Source: Macrobrachium rosenbergii (taxonomy: Eukaryota; Arthropoda; Malacostraca; Decapoda; Palaemonidae). Taken from it: a stretch of 64,000 nucleotides of DNA. The translations under genes and the position numbers were made by a program. The DNA lies in assembly GCF_040412425.1 (NCBI RefSeq), contig NC_089784.1, positions 36,747,570 through 36,811,569 on the forward strand, read 5' to 3'. Below are positions 23,403 through 34,832 of the stretch, in pieces; position 1 is the stretch's first letter; the number at the start of each line of letters is the position of its first letter. Under the pieces are notes generated by a model. That model saw only the letters and a program-made list of their open reading frames with translations, was not told the DNA's origin and ran no database searches.

Positions 23403-24779
23403 GAAGTAGCCACCGTCTTCTTCAACTTATCTTTGATTTCGTGTTATGCTGCCTCTTCCCTTCCTCTCCCGAGGTTCAAGGGGGTCCCGGGAACCAGACA
23501 GACCTCCGTCAACCAATGGAGAGGAAGGCTGCTTCTTTCCCCTTGATGCCCTTGGATGTCTAGGGACTGCCTCCTTCCGAGGAGGCAGTGGGTCTCTTGT
23601 TGGGTCTTCCCGACCTTCGGGTTAGGAAACTGATTCTCATACCCCTGGGTTTTGTGTTTTGGGAGCCTCGGGCGCGCAGACCTTGGTTTGCGATCCCGTT
23701 CCCAGTCCTAGAGGTTCCGCCTCTTAAGAGGGGGCCTGCTTCGGGCGCTCGTTCGCGAGCCACTCTGAGTGTTCGAGATTCTGTGGAATATTGAGTGTCC
23801 TGATCTGGTCTGGAGAGTACTCTCCATGGCCCAGTTCGGGAGCAGTGCGAGAGAAAGGGCCTAGGCACCCAGGTGTCTCAGCTCTTCCTGCCAGCACCAC
23901 AAGCGCTCCCCAAGTGCTTATCAGTGCTCAGTCAGGTTCCCAGCCTGGTGTCTCGATCCTATCGTTTCGAACACCAGAAGGAGCAGGGAAGAAATTCCCT
24001 TCAGGAGTCATGCAGGCTTCTAAGGGACTGACTCTCTTCCTGAAGACAAGTTTCTCTTGTTGGCTCTTCCCACCCTTGGGTGGGAACCGATTCGCATTCT
24101 CCCCTGGGGTCTCGCGTTTCAGGGGCTGATTAGGGTTCGACCATGCAGGATAACAGACACAGAATTCCCCTTTGAACCTTCTTCTCGGGGGGCCTCGGCC
24201 TTGAAGGAGTTTAAGAGTTCGGGAAACTAGCGCTAGTTCACAGCAGACAAGTTCCACCCTGTCCAGTTCCAATCGTGTTCGTGCGATCGCTTGACTTGGC
24301 TCGCTCAGCTTGCTCGCCCCGCCTAGCCCCTGGTCATGCTTGCGAGACTGGCTCAGCTCGGCTCGCCCCACCTGCCTCCCAGTCCACTGCATACCACCCA
24401 GTCTGGATCACGTTTGCGTGATTGGCTCTGCTCGGCCCCACTCGGTTTTTCTGAATTGGGTTCTCGGCTCTGTTCGAGTGAACTTCGTGCTCTTCCCAGA
24501 AAAGCACTTTGCCAAGGCACAAGCGCACTTCTTCCTTGCATGGCAGTAATCTCCTTCGGTTGATTATCGCTCATGGTCCACCTCTCCTGCTGGTTTTACT
24601 GGCAGGACAGTTAGGGGTACTCTTTCTCATGACCTGTTCTCTTTCCGTCTCGGTTGTTCCGAGAGGCACGAGATGGACAGAGAGAGCTTTGACGAATTTG
24701 TCTTTGTAGTTCAGCTGCCTGGCATGCTTTGGGTGTCGGTCCTCTGATTGTCTCATAGTACAGCCAGGTAGCAGAGGAG

Positions 24780-25900
24780 GGTTTCTTGGGATCTGCCAAG
24801 GTCTCCCTCCAAGGAGAGAAGTACAGAAGTTTCACGCTTCGGAAGCAGCAAGGGTCTTCCTCTTCAAGTTATGATCACCCTCATTTTTCGGAGAACTTTG
24901 CACTGATTCGTCAGCATGAGGATCCCCGTGACAGGACCGTAGCTCCCCCAATGAATAATCTTCATCACTCTCAACCCTTGAAGTTCCCGAGGGGCCGAGG
25001 GTGTTGGGGGCCGCCACGGTCCTTGCTTCCGAGAGCATTCTCAACCAGATGAATTCCTTTCTTTGGACAAGGAGTTCATTCAGGTTGAGACACCAAGCTT
25101 CTCCCCTGCCTCGACAGAGTACGAATTCCTCTTGCCTTGGAGGGTCTTGCCGACTGCAGTTCTGTGGGCAGTTCTGGTGCTAAGAGGAAGGACTTTGTCC
25201 CAATTCGGATCTGCGGTTTCCTAAGTCCCGAGTTGGCTTGACCCTTTTGAACGAACCTTTACTTGGTTCTGCCTTTCTCTTTCAGAGGTTTGCCAGATAT
25301 CGCAGTAATCAAGGTTCATACCAGGGCACTGTCTTGTCCCTTGGACAGTGGCCAAGGCCTATGGGTCTTAGTTATCTCGGCTAGACTTTGAGTTCAAGCC
25401 AGCCCCCCTCAACTCCTAAGAAGTCCCAGGCTTCGGAAGAAGGTTGCAGAACACATAGCCCTCTTCTTCCCTTCAAGGAAAGTGCATAAAATGTGTCTCT
25501 TTCCACCCTCTTTTCCATAAGGGAGGAGGGAAGAAGGGAAGAGAGGAACAAGTATCAACCGGGAAGAAGTTTTCCAACTGCAGATGCCTGGATGAAATGA
25601 TATTTATCAAGTCTCTGGAGCTGGCAGCGACATTGCCAAGACCTGGGAATGGATTCCTTCAGGAGTAGTATCTATTTCCCTTGGGTCTCAGCAATTCTTT
25701 TCAGCAAACTTCCATCCCGCTTCCTCTCCTGTGCTCCCGATTCGGGAAATGCCAGCCAGGCTAGAGCTGGTCGTCTCGGTATCCTGTCATCTTGCAGAAG
25801 CTTCCCCATGGTTGAGAATGGAGGTGTGCTTCCATTCCTCCGTCCTTCTTTCCTCTTCGAAGTATGAAGAAAGAGTTAGGCTAGTGCTTGATTGAAGGAA
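24780..25900 (+). pseudogene. Gag C-terminal and RT N-terminal remnants of element B
   Basis: NQMNSFLWT (about 25,046) matches the LDQVNAFVS block of elements I and L. KKSQASE near 25,420 matches KSQASKG of the same Gags and is followed by a basic tail. RT lead-in pieces such as IPSGVVSISL and PARLELVVS (25,650-25,790) follow. The frames are heavily broken. Confidence 0.6.
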
Positions 25901-26044
25901 CCTTCGAATATGCTTACATATTCCCCTCACATCGTGTGTCTGTGTCTACTTCTGGATTCACCAATTGAGGAATAGGCGCAGACATGTAAGACTTTGTCTT
26001 GAAGGTGTGTGACCGAGACGATTAGTACCTTCTCATCAACATCC

Positions 26045-26313
26045 TGAACTCAAGGCAGCCTTTTGGCCTTCCGAGAATTCAGGATGAGTTTTGCGACACT
26101 CAGTGGTTTTGTTGAACAACAAAACCACAGTAGTGGCGTTTGTCAACAAACAAGAGGGAATCGTTTTTTCCTACTGCTTCATTTGTCGACATTTGCAGGT
26201 ACTTGAGTGTTCTATAGCGCACTCAATATCTCAATTAGCCAGATGCATTCCTGGTGGGGATATATTGGTAGGTGAGCTTGGCCTCGGGTTTGAGTGGTCG
26301 GGACAGAACGTGC
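26045..26313 (+). pseudogene. RNase H remnant of element B, cut by the insertion of C
   Basis: LKAAFWPSEN is the E-containing block (compare KELKAIFFGLQS of C). VVLLNNKTTVVAFVNKQEG is the SDNTTA block with the Asp replaced. The frame is lost afterwards and the sequence stops at the left end of element C; the matching downstream block resumes at 38,806. Confidence 0.75.
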
Positions 26314-26484
26314 TTTTCACACATGAAACTTACCGAACAATTACATAGCTATACGCTTCTTAACCTTACGGCAGTCGAAATCCCAAATTTCTCGGTGCTA
26401 GCGGCGCTGCTGACGTGTAGGTGATACAACCCTGCCCACTTTCGGGGATCCCAGGTACTAATGAGCTTTGCTTGACAATTCGTT
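26314..26484. repeat. Left ITR of element C
   Basis: The inverted partner is about 38,635-38,780 (roughly 165 bp with few mismatches). The outermost 37 bases (TTTTCACACATGAAACTTAC...) are repeated exactly in inverse at 32,141-32,177, the left half of the ICR. Confidence 0.92.
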
Positions 26485-26638
26485 TCCTGCCGCCCACAGT
26501 GAAACACCCGTGGTTTTTTGCTGCAGTCAACTGTTCGCCATTTTGTTTGACACCCGATTTGGTGAAGTACAATTTTCTTGGTTGTTTTTGTGTTTGACGG
26601 CATAGCTGCTTTCTTTATTCATCTGTTTAGTGTGAGTT

Positions 26639-28771
26639 ATGTCAGATTCAGGTTCATCTGTTAGGTTTTGCAGCGAAGGCTGCAAAACTAGATTAGCTAA
26701 GTTATGTTATGACCCACACTCAAAGTGCGTGAAATGTAGGGGGCAAGAGTGTACTAAAGAGCGTACATGTAATGAATGTGTAGATCTAGATGATCAAGGA
26801 TGGAAGAGTTTTTTGTCTCACCTTGATAAGATGGAGAAAGATAGGAAAAGAAAGGCAGCCATTAGGGCTGATAGCAGGGCTAGATTAGAGTCAACTCCTT
26901 TGCCATCAGAGGCAAAGAAGCCCGCTTTGTCTTCTCCTATTTTGTCAAACGTCTCTCCTATTGATAGTCCTCCTACTTCAGTACATCTTACTCCGGCTCA
27001 GGTTCCCCATGCTTCTGATTCCGACATCATTGCCCAATTAGAAGATAAGATGGATAGGAAATTTGAGCTGATTACTAAATCTGTTTTGGATTTAGGTACA
27101 TCTTTTCGTGAATTTGTGACTAAGTCTAGTGAAGTGAAAAGTGCAAGTGTCGTATCCGAGGAGGCGGCTGTCCGTCCCTCAACTTCTCCTAGACTGAGGT
27201 CACTGTCCTGCTCCCCAGCACCTGGGAGAAGACATACCGTGAGTCGAAGGGAGACTGGAGGGGTTTGCCCACGGGCGGCTGTCGACTCAGTCGTGAATTT
27301 CGACTCGATTACTGTGAAGAGACACCATTGGAAAGGTGTAGATGTGTCTGGTGTAGGTTTGTCGTCGGACTCGGAGGTGTGTTCGCCTGATACCAGGCGA
27401 AAGAAGTGGAGTGAAGTGTCACGCCCGTTGAAAAGGCGCGCAGTGCCATTGGATAGTTCGTCATCACCTGTGAAGAGAGGGAGGGAAGTGTATCTTTCGC
27501 CTAGTAGAGGTTCGGGTGCTGTTCGCAAGCGATCTCGCGAGGTATCAGTGTCCGACTCGCATAGTTTCGTCTCGCCAACTGAAACAAGGAAAGTTTCGAC
27601 TCGTTCGCCAGCTGACGAGAGAGAGAGTTCGACTCGCAAGTTTTCATCAAGGAAGTCGTTGCCTTCGCCTGCACCTTCGGGAGATGATGTGAACAACAAA
27701 GAAGCTTTTTTGGAACCGTTGAGACAGCTTCAGGACTTAGTTAAGTCATTGAAGAAAGTTAAGGCTTGTACGGATGAAGAAACCAAGCAGTCGACAATGT
27801 CGGATGGAGAGGATCAGTCAGAACAAGAATCGAAAGCGGCTTCTGCTTACTCCAACTTGATGAAGTTTTTGTTGGCTTCTTATCCGGAATTCGAGCCAGC
27901 TGCTCCGTTTTCACCTCCTTCTACCTTATTTAAGGATAGGAAAGTACTTTCGGCGAGTCTACTTAAACTAGTGCTTTCGCAGTCGGCGAAAAGAGTCTTC
28001 AAAGAAGCGGAGAAGTGGCTGGAGAAGAAGAGGGAGTCTGGTAAAGCCGCCTTCGCTGTCCCACCGTCCAAGTTACTGAAAACATATAAATTTTATGCTA
28101 CCGGAGAATTACCCTCGTTGGGAGTCGCTGCCTCCTCCCAAGGGGATTTCTCAAGTCTGGTGGACGCTAACAGAAGGACAGCGTTTTCATTGGCGAAAAT
28201 TTTCTTCTCTTCGCCTGATTTCGACCACCTGATTAAGAACCTATTTAAGGTAATAGAAGTTTTCAGCTTCTTAGATTGGACTATTGCTGCATTAGCAAGG
28301 AAAATAGAGGATTGTCAATCTCTGGAGGATAGCTTGGCGACAGACTGGCTTGATGTATTATCGTGTGCTGACAAGGCAGTCAGAGATGGCTCAGGGGAAC
28401 TTGCATCTCTTTTTACTCTGGGCATCCTTAAAAAGAGAGAACTTTGGTGCTCTTTCACCTTCAAGGGAGTCACTTCTAACCAGAAGTCTGCTCTCATGTT
28501 TGCGCCTTTAAGTAAGTCGCATTTATTCCCTGAACAGGTTATTCAGCAAGTTCTCTCCGATCTGGAGAAAAAGTCTACCAATGACTTATTGACTCGTTCG
28601 TCAACACGACGTCCCAAGGAGACAACACCTACAGGAGCTAAAGGGTCACCTCTTCAGAAGCACCCTTTTCGGGGGGGGGGAAAGACTAGATGGCAACCCA
28701 GACCAAGGACTAATTTACGTCCACAAGCCACAGCCAGTAAGAAACCACCCTCGAGACAGTCGGACAAGTAG
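26639..28771 (+). CDS. Gag-like protein of element C (710 codons, intact)
   Basis: The ATG at 26,639 starts MSDSGSSVRFC, matching the start of D's Gag. A Cys/His cluster lies at the N-terminus: Cys 11, 15, 23, 30, 33, 38, 44, 47 with DPH at 25-27 (DPHxxCxxCRG). It is followed by a charged helix (about 60-90), a Ser/Arg/Pro-rich linker (about 95-350) and a folded C-terminal half with GDFSSLVDANRR and LGILKKRELWC. A basic Gly/Arg/Lys tail closes it. This is the presumed nucleocapsid-like protein of a DIRS element. A run of ten G at 28,671-28,680 lies near the 3' end, and the next ORF is in the +1 frame. Confidence 0.9.
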   Translation: MSDSGSSVRFCSEGCKTRLAKLCYDPHSKCVKCRGQECTKERTCNECVDLDDQGWKSFLSHLDKMEKDRKRKAAIRADSRARLESTPLPSEAKKPALSSPILSNVSPIDSPPTSVHLTPAQVPHASDSDIIAQLEDKMDRKFELITKSVLDLGTSFREFVTKSSEVKSASVVSEEAAVRPSTSPRLRSLSCSPAPGRRHTVSRRETGGVCPRAAVDSVVNFDSITVKRHHWKGVDVSGVGLSSDSEVCSPDTRRKKWSEVSRPLKRRAVPLDSSSSPVKRGREVYLSPSRGSGAVRKRSREVSVSDSHSFVSPTETRKVSTRSPADERESSTRKFSSRKSLPSPAPSGDDVNNKEAFLEPLRQLQDLVKSLKKVKACTDEETKQSTMSDGEDQSEQESKAASAYSNLMKFLLASYPEFEPAAPFSPPSTLFKDRKVLSASLLKLVLSQSAKRVFKEAEKWLEKKRESGKAAFAVPPSKLLKTYKFYATGELPSLGVAASSQGDFSSLVDANRRTAFSLAKIFFSSPDFDHLIKNLFKVIEVFSFLDWTIAALARKIEDCQSLEDSLATDWLDVLSCADKAVRDGSGELASLFTLGILKKRELWCSFTFKGVTSNQKSALMFAPLSKSHLFPEQVIQQVLSDLEKKSTNDLLTRSSTRRPKETTPTGAKGSPLQKHPFRGGGKTRWQPRPRTNLRPQATASKKPPSRQSDK

Positions 28772-28793
28772 GGAATTTTACCCTCACACACCT

Positions 28794-30818
28794 GTAGGAG
28801 CAAGACTCCGCCTGTTTTGGCGGGAATGGAGTCGAAGAGGGGCAGAACAGTGGGTGATCACAGTTTTAAGAGAAGGTTATGTGATCCCGTTTGTGCAAGA
28901 TCCACCGCTGTCGAGTATTCCCATCGCCTTGACAGCATACTCGCAGGGATCAGAAAGAGCTTTGGCTCTTGCCAAAGAAGTAGAAGCCCTGATTTCCAAG
29001 AAGGCCACAGAAATAGTGGAAGACATCTCACCGGGCTTTTACAACAGGCTGTTCGTAGTCCCCAAGTCATCGGGGGGCTGGAGTGCCTGTCCTGGATGTG
29101 AGTGCACTCGATATCTTTGTTCTGAAGACGAAGTTTCGTATGGAAACCAACCGGTCGGTCATGTCAGCTCTTCGACCAGGAGACTGGATGGTGTCGCTGG
29201 ACGTGAAAGATGCATATTTCCATGTACCTATTCATCGGAGCTCCAGGAAATATCTACGGTTCATTTTCAACAGCAGAGTTTATCAGTTCAGAGCGCTCTG
29301 TTTCGGACTTTCGACAGCCCCTCAAGTATTTACTCGAGTCCTGGCCCCGGTAAGTCGATGGTTACATTTGATGGGAATCAATATTGCTTTTTATCTGGAC
29401 GACTCCAGTCTCCAGTGTGTGAAGGATTTAAATCGGACACTAATATTAACACAGCAACTGGGATTAGTAATGAATTTAGAGAAGTCACATTAGTACCGAG
29501 TCAGAGGATTCCATATTTGGGGATGATTCTGGACTCACAAGCTTTTTGGGTTTTTATCTCTCCGAGGAGAATAGAGTCTCTCCTTGCGACTGTACGGAAA
29601 CTGTTAAACCGCTCGTCCTGCACGGCTCTGGACTGGATGAGCCTGCTGGGGACTCTTGCTTCGGTGGAGACCTTTATTACACTTGGTCGTCTTCACATGA
29701 GGACGCTACAATTCTACCTAAAGGCCAGTTGGGACCGGAGAATTCAACCGGATTCGACTGTTATTCCGATCTCCGAGGAAATCAAGAAGGATCTTCGTTG
29801 GTGGTTGTCGGGGGAAAGAGCTCACGAGGGTTTGTCCCTCGAAAGAGCGAACCCAGAGCTAGAATTTTATGCCAATGCATCGGACTCGGGATGGGGAGCC
29901 CTGTTGGGGAAAGAGAAGACATCAGGCATCTGGACGGAACAGGAGAGAGGTCTTCATATCAACATAAAGGAGCTGAAAGCAATTTTTTTTGGGCTTCAAA
30001 GTTTCACCCCTCTAGTCGAAGGGAAGAAAGTTGCGGTGTTCTCGGACAACACCACAGCGCTGTCATACATAAGGAAACAGGGAGGGACACATTCGTTTTC
30101 CTTGTACAGAATGATGGAGCATCTTCTTCTGTGGGCGAATTTGCACAAAGTGACCCTCTTCCCCAGGTACGTGCAAGGGAAGCTCAACGTTTTAGCAGAC
30201 GAACTCAGTCGTGCACGTCAGGTTCTTCCGACGGAGTGGACATTGGATATCAGAGTTTGTCAGGATCTATGGCGGTTGTGGGGACAACCAACGATAGACC
30301 TCTTTGCAACGTCCAGGAACAACAGGCTTCCTCTTTTCTGTTCTCCGGTTCCGGACCCGTTAGCCTGGAAAACGGATGCAATGCTTCTGGACTGGTCAGG
30401 TCTGAATGTTTACGCTTTTCCACCATTTGCGATGATCAGAGAGGTATTAAACAAGTTTCAGAGTCACCAGAATGTTATGATGACACTAATAGCTCCTTTT
30501 TGGCCCAGAAAGGAGTGGTTCCCGGATCTCCTGAGGATGTTAGTAGACTTCCCCAGGCTTCTGCCACAAATTCCATCGCTACTCAAACAGCCCCATTTCG
30601 ACAGAAATCACCAAGGGTTGTCGTATCTCGCTCTGACAGGATTCAGACTGTCCGGGACCTGGTCAGAGCGAAAGGTTTTTCAAGAAGAGTGGCAGAGGCT
30701 ATTGCTAACTGTAGAAGAGTATCTTCGGGCAAACTCTATCAGTCAAAATGGGGAGTTTTTAGAAATTGGTGCAGAGAAAGTCACACAACTTCTTCTAAAA
30801 CCTCTATTCAAGAGATAG
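28794..30818 (+). pseudogene. RT-RNase H-methyltransferase polyprotein of element C, two frameshifts
   Basis: It starts without an obvious ATG. The frame (VGARLRLFWREW) is already open inside the Gag 3' end, one base forward of the Gag frame. The RT lead-in ends in FYNRLFVVPKSSGGW, then a shift near 29,080 moves the frame. The palm follows in the second frame: motif A VSLDVKDAYFHVP, motif B ALCFGLSTAPQVFTR, C box FYLDD (about 29,390-29,405). A second shift near 29,470-29,490 restores the first frame for RNase H (ASDSGWG, KELKAI, SDNTTA, VLADELSR) and the DIRS-specific methyltransferase-like domain (TIDLFATS, LFCSPVPDP, MTLIAPFWPRKEWFPDLL). The first RNase H catalytic Asp (DAS in D) is Asn here (codon AAT at 29,874-29,876). 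Confidence 0.9.
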
Positions 30819-31693
30819 CAAACTTCCTAATATATCTGAGAGACGTTAGGAAGTTATCGACTTCGACAATAAAAGGATATAGATCCATGTTGGCGTCAGT
30901 GTTTAAACATAGAAGCTTAGATATATCTAATAACTCGGACATCAGCGACTTGATTAAATCTTTTGAGTCCTCTAGGACAAGGAGACCAGGTTTAGTGGAC
31001 TGGAATTTAGACGTAGTATTGTCCTGGTTCTCTAAAGCAAATTTTGAACCTCTTAATTCGGCTTCTTTGAAGGATCTTACTAAGAAGACATTATTCTTAG
31101 TCGCCTTAGCTTCAGCTGGTAGAATCAGCGAGCTGCAAGCAATGAGTAAAGAGATAGGATTCACACAAGATGAAGCCGTGTGTGCCTATACTCAGGATTT
31201 TTTAGCGAAGAATGAAGATCCTTCGAGACCATGGCCTCGTTTCTTCTCCATTCGAAGCTTGTCAGGAGTAGTAGGAGAAGAGGACGAAGAACGTTTTGTG
31301 CCCGGTGAGAGCACTGAAATTTTATCTTCCTAAAACAGAGGCTTTGAGAGGAAGTTCGAACCGATTGTGGTGTTCAGTTAAAGATCCGAGCCGTCCTATG
31401 TCTAAGAACGCAATTTCGTTCTTTTTAAGGAGCCTGATTCAGGAAGCACACACGTCAGTAAGAGATCAGACTCTAAGGTGTGTAAAGTTAAAGCCCACGA
31501 GGTTAGGGCAGTAGCGACTTCCATGGCTTTTAGACATAATACGTCGCTAGCATCTATTTTGCAAGCTACGTTCTGGAGGTCGAGATCGGTTTTTGCTCTC
31601 CATTACCTGAAGGATGTGGAAGCAACGTTTGATAATTGTTGTCGTTTAGGACCTTTGTCGGTGATGGGCATGGTGTTGGGAAAGGAAGCGTAG
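30540..31693 (+). pseudogene. Tyrosine recombinase of element C, two frameshifts
   Basis: The recombinase begins in the frame that overlaps the end of the methyltransferase ORF (to 30,818). SAM-like core-binding part: DRIQTVRDLV, YQSKWGVFRNWC, FLIYLRD. Catalytic domain: box I Arg in ASAGRISELQ (codon 31,121-31,123), His and second Arg in HEVRAVATS (31,496-31,507), nucleophile Tyr in ALHYLKDV (31,604-31,606). Shifts near 31,303 and 31,485 break the frame before HxxR. The same frame is open far upstream (from about 29,546) over the RT/RNase H region. Its product would integrate the circular intermediate. Confidence 0.9.
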
Positions 31694-32140
31694 GGGGATT
31701 AGGTCCAATTCCCCTTCCTTTTGACTATCTCTTTGTCTTGGTTAGAAGGTGGTCGAGTTTTGGGGAAGCCTGGGGGTACACGGTACCAGGAGTACCCTCC
31801 AGTTTTTATGGTAGGGTTTGGTTAATTTTTTATGGTTATGTGTAGGTGATGGTCTTTGATTGTTATTTTAATCTGGTCATAGCCCAGGGCAAGGGCGAAC
31901 ATTATTTCATTCTGATCAACCATCGGTGAACCTCCATGGTTGCAGAATACCCACTAGTAGTAGGAACGATCCTGGCCACTACTGCCACGTTCCCTACAAG
32001 TGATGAGAGCGCCGACCAGAGGCAGTATTCTCCTGCAGCTGCTCTCTCACGAGGTAAGGTACTACAACATTCTTGCAATGTGAGTTTTTTCTTATTTGCA
32101 TTAAAAGTCCATATGCCCACCTGCCGGGTAATGTGGATTC

Positions 32141-32187
32141 AGCTATGTAATTGTTCGGTAAGTTTCATGTGTGAAAATGGTATTTTT
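32141..32187. repeat. Left half of the ICR of element C, ending at the crossover point
   Basis: Positions 32,141-32,177 are the exact inverse of the first 37 bases of C (26,314-26,350). Next come TGGT and ATTTTT (32,182-32,187). The right half of the ICR resumes after element D at 38,528. Confidence 0.9.
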
Positions 32188-32358
32188 ACCATAACGATTA
32201 CCTAACAATTATGATAGCTGATCAGTTCCTAACGGCAGCGCTTTTAAATTGCGCGCGATTGTACTACAATTGCCGGTAACTGGTGTCGCCATCTACCGCC
32301 ATCCCGCTCGGTAGTCCCAAGGATCATGTACTGGCAAGTCAATTTCTGTTCCTGCCGT
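32188..32358. repeat. Left ITR of element D
   Basis: Inverse of about 38,328-38,500, including GTACTACAATTGCCGGTAAC and the Gag-upstream block GCCATCTACCGCCATCCC. The match fades near 32,358, about 110 bp before the Gag start. Confidence 0.9.
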
Positions 32359-32469
32359 TCACGGGTAAACACCCGCGATCGAGTGCTCTTCAGTCGCGCA
32401 TCATATTTTCATCGTTTTTCGCTGGATTTCGGTGAAGTACAATGCTGCAATTGTTGTTTGACTAGAATC

Positions 32470-34722
32470 ATGTCTGATTCAGGATCGTCAGTTAGGTTTT
32501 GCGCCAGTGGGTGCAGTGCTAGGCTTAAAATTAAGAGTTGTTACGACCCCCACACCGTGTGTGTAGATTGTAGAGGGGGATCGGCTTGCTCTAGGGAGTC
32601 GCCTTGCATCGAATGTAGTTGCTGGTCAGACCAGCAATGGAGAACTTTTCTTTCTCATCAAGAAAAACTTGCTAAAGATAGAGTTAGGAAGGCGATTCAT
32701 CGGGCTAAAGCTAAAGCTACGTCAGACACCGAGAAAGTTAGCCTAGAAGGGAGTATCCTAGGTGCTGGGCCGTCGGCAACGGCAGACTTTCCGGCAACTA
32801 CCGCAGACTTTGGGGCTTCCGCTTCTGTCTCAGCTTCTGCTCATTCTATTTCTGCTTCCCCTGCTCCTAGTTCTCCTTCTATTGAACCTATTATGCCAGC
32901 TTCCCGCCCTGTTTCACCTAGTACCGTTGCCAGTCTCGAATCGAGGTTCGAGAAGTTTGAATTTCTTTGTAGTACTGTGCTTGAGTTGGGTAATTCTGTG
33001 AACACTTTAATGGCGAAGTGTAATGTGTCTAGTGCTAGTGTTGTGCCTTCTGAGGGTTCGGTTGCTTGTCCCAGCAGGTCTCCTAGACGAAGGTCACTGT
33101 CCCGCTCCCCTGCATCAGGGAGAAGACATACCGGAAGTCGCAGGGAGCCTCTTTGGGTTTGCCCACAAGCAATCGTTCCCTCCTTCGAGTCGGACCACCA
33201 CGGAAAAGGTGTGTCGTTCCGTGTTCCGGAATCTTCCGAGTCGGGAGATTCTCCTCTCTCTCGACGGCGCAAATGGCGCTCGTCGGCTTCCAGACCATTG
33301 AAAAGGTCGTGGAAGTCGGACTATTTGTCCCCTCCTCCATTGAAAAGGTCGAGGGATGCAGTGTGTGTGCCTCTGGCGCCAGGTGCACATGACATTTCGT
33401 CCAGTTTGTCAGACGATTCAACCTTACATCGACCACCAACTAAGAAACGGATTTACATGCTTTCGTCTCTTCCACCTCCCTCAGCTCTCAAGACGTCGAC
33501 TGCACCCTGTGTCCATCCAGCTTCACAGGCACCTTCTGCTCAGTGGGAGGGTGCTGCTGCCTCCCCTCCAGCGGATCTCCGAGTGTCGCCCCTCACGCCA
33601 CAAGCGCCACTTGCGCCCAGGGCGCCTATTGTTCCTCCTTCAGGAATTCCGCCATGTCCTCGGTCTTCCACCTCGAACGACGCCTTGGGTCCTCTTAGAA
33701 GGCAATTAGATAATATTGTTTCCTTATTTAAGGGAGTGCAAACAGCGACCCCAGCGCCTTCCATGCCTGTTCAACCAGCAACCCCATCACCTCAGACCCA
33801 GGACCAAGCCGCTTCTGTGCCTGCTGTACCTGGTTTGTCTCCGGTTTCATCGGAAGAGGAAGTCCCAGAAGAGGAATCTACTTCTTATTCGGCATATACT
33901 AAACTGCTTAGGTGTTTGTGGACCACTTATCCCGACTGCTTCGTCGCTCCTTCACCTAAGCCTCTGCAGTCCATTTATCATATGGGAAGGCCGAGGCCTG
34001 ATCCGATCGTTCCCAAACTGTCCTTATCGAAGGCGATCACGGCTCCTTCATAAGCCTTGATGTGTGGCTGGCCGCCAAGAGGGATTCGGGAAAAGCAAAT
34101 TTCGATTTCCTCCTTCCAAGTTGCAGAGTAAGAGATACCAATTCTCGTTACTGGGGAAGCTCCGTCCCTGGGAGTTTCTGCCTCTCCCAGGGGACTTCTC
34201 CAGTTTAGTGGACGCCAATAGAAGATCGGCTTTCTCATCAGCTAAAGTGTTCTTCTCCTCCTCGGAAATGGACCATCTCACAAGAACCTCTTCAAGGTGT
34301 TAGAGATCCTAAGTCTTTTAGACTGGACTGTGGGTGTCTTAGCATCCAAGATTGAGAACTGCCCTGATATCCCAGAGGACGTGACGTAGGAACTCGTGAG
34401 TTTCTTGTCTTGTGGAGACAAGTCTGTGAGGGACACAGCAGACGAGTTAGCCTCCCTTTACACCTTAGGAGTCCTCAAGAAGAGGGAACTCTGGTGCTCG
34501 TCCGTTACCAGAGGGGTCACCACCACTCAGAAATCTGCCTTGCTCTTCGCTCCCTTGGTTAAAGATCATCTCTTTCCAGAAGAGTTGATCAGGAATATTG
34601 CCTCTTCCCTCGAGAAGAAGTCGACCAGTGACCTACTCGCCCGGTCCTTCAAGAAGCCACAGCTGACAACGACAGCCCCGACTAAGTCGGCATCTCCTAT
34701 TCAACCCTTTCGAGGGGGCTAA
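32470..34722 (+). pseudogene. Gag-like protein of element D, 3' half frameshifted
   Basis: The start ATG at 32,470 gives MSDSGSSVRFC, chosen by match to C, although the frame is open upstream. The N-terminal cluster (Cys 11, 15, 24, 31, 34, 40, 46, 49; DPHTVCVDCRGG) is present. There follows a long Ala/Ser/Pro-rich linker and the block YTKLLRCLWTTYPD. The frame closes at 34,053. The C-terminal half continues in two other frames: 34,064-34,303 with PGDFSSLVDANRR, and 34,396-34,722 with LGVLKKRELWC. At least two indels therefore separate it. Confidence 0.88.
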
Positions 34723-34832
34723 TCTCGTCCTTACCACAGACCCAGGACCAACCTGCGCCCTCCTTACAAGTCCAAGTCCAAATCTTCTTCCAAACCCAAC
34801 ACCAAGTGAGTCCTCTTTCCTTCGCCCAACAG

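Noticed and set aside
26998..27699. 233-codon minus-strand frame inside the Gag of element C
   Set aside because: Shadow of the Ser/Arg-rich plus-strand gag; no conservation with the equivalent strand of D.
32141..32200. C and D as simple head-to-tail neighbours rather than nested
   Set aside because: C's right ITR unit (38,522-38,805) lies after D, and C's ICR is split exactly at D's ends, which only nesting explains.
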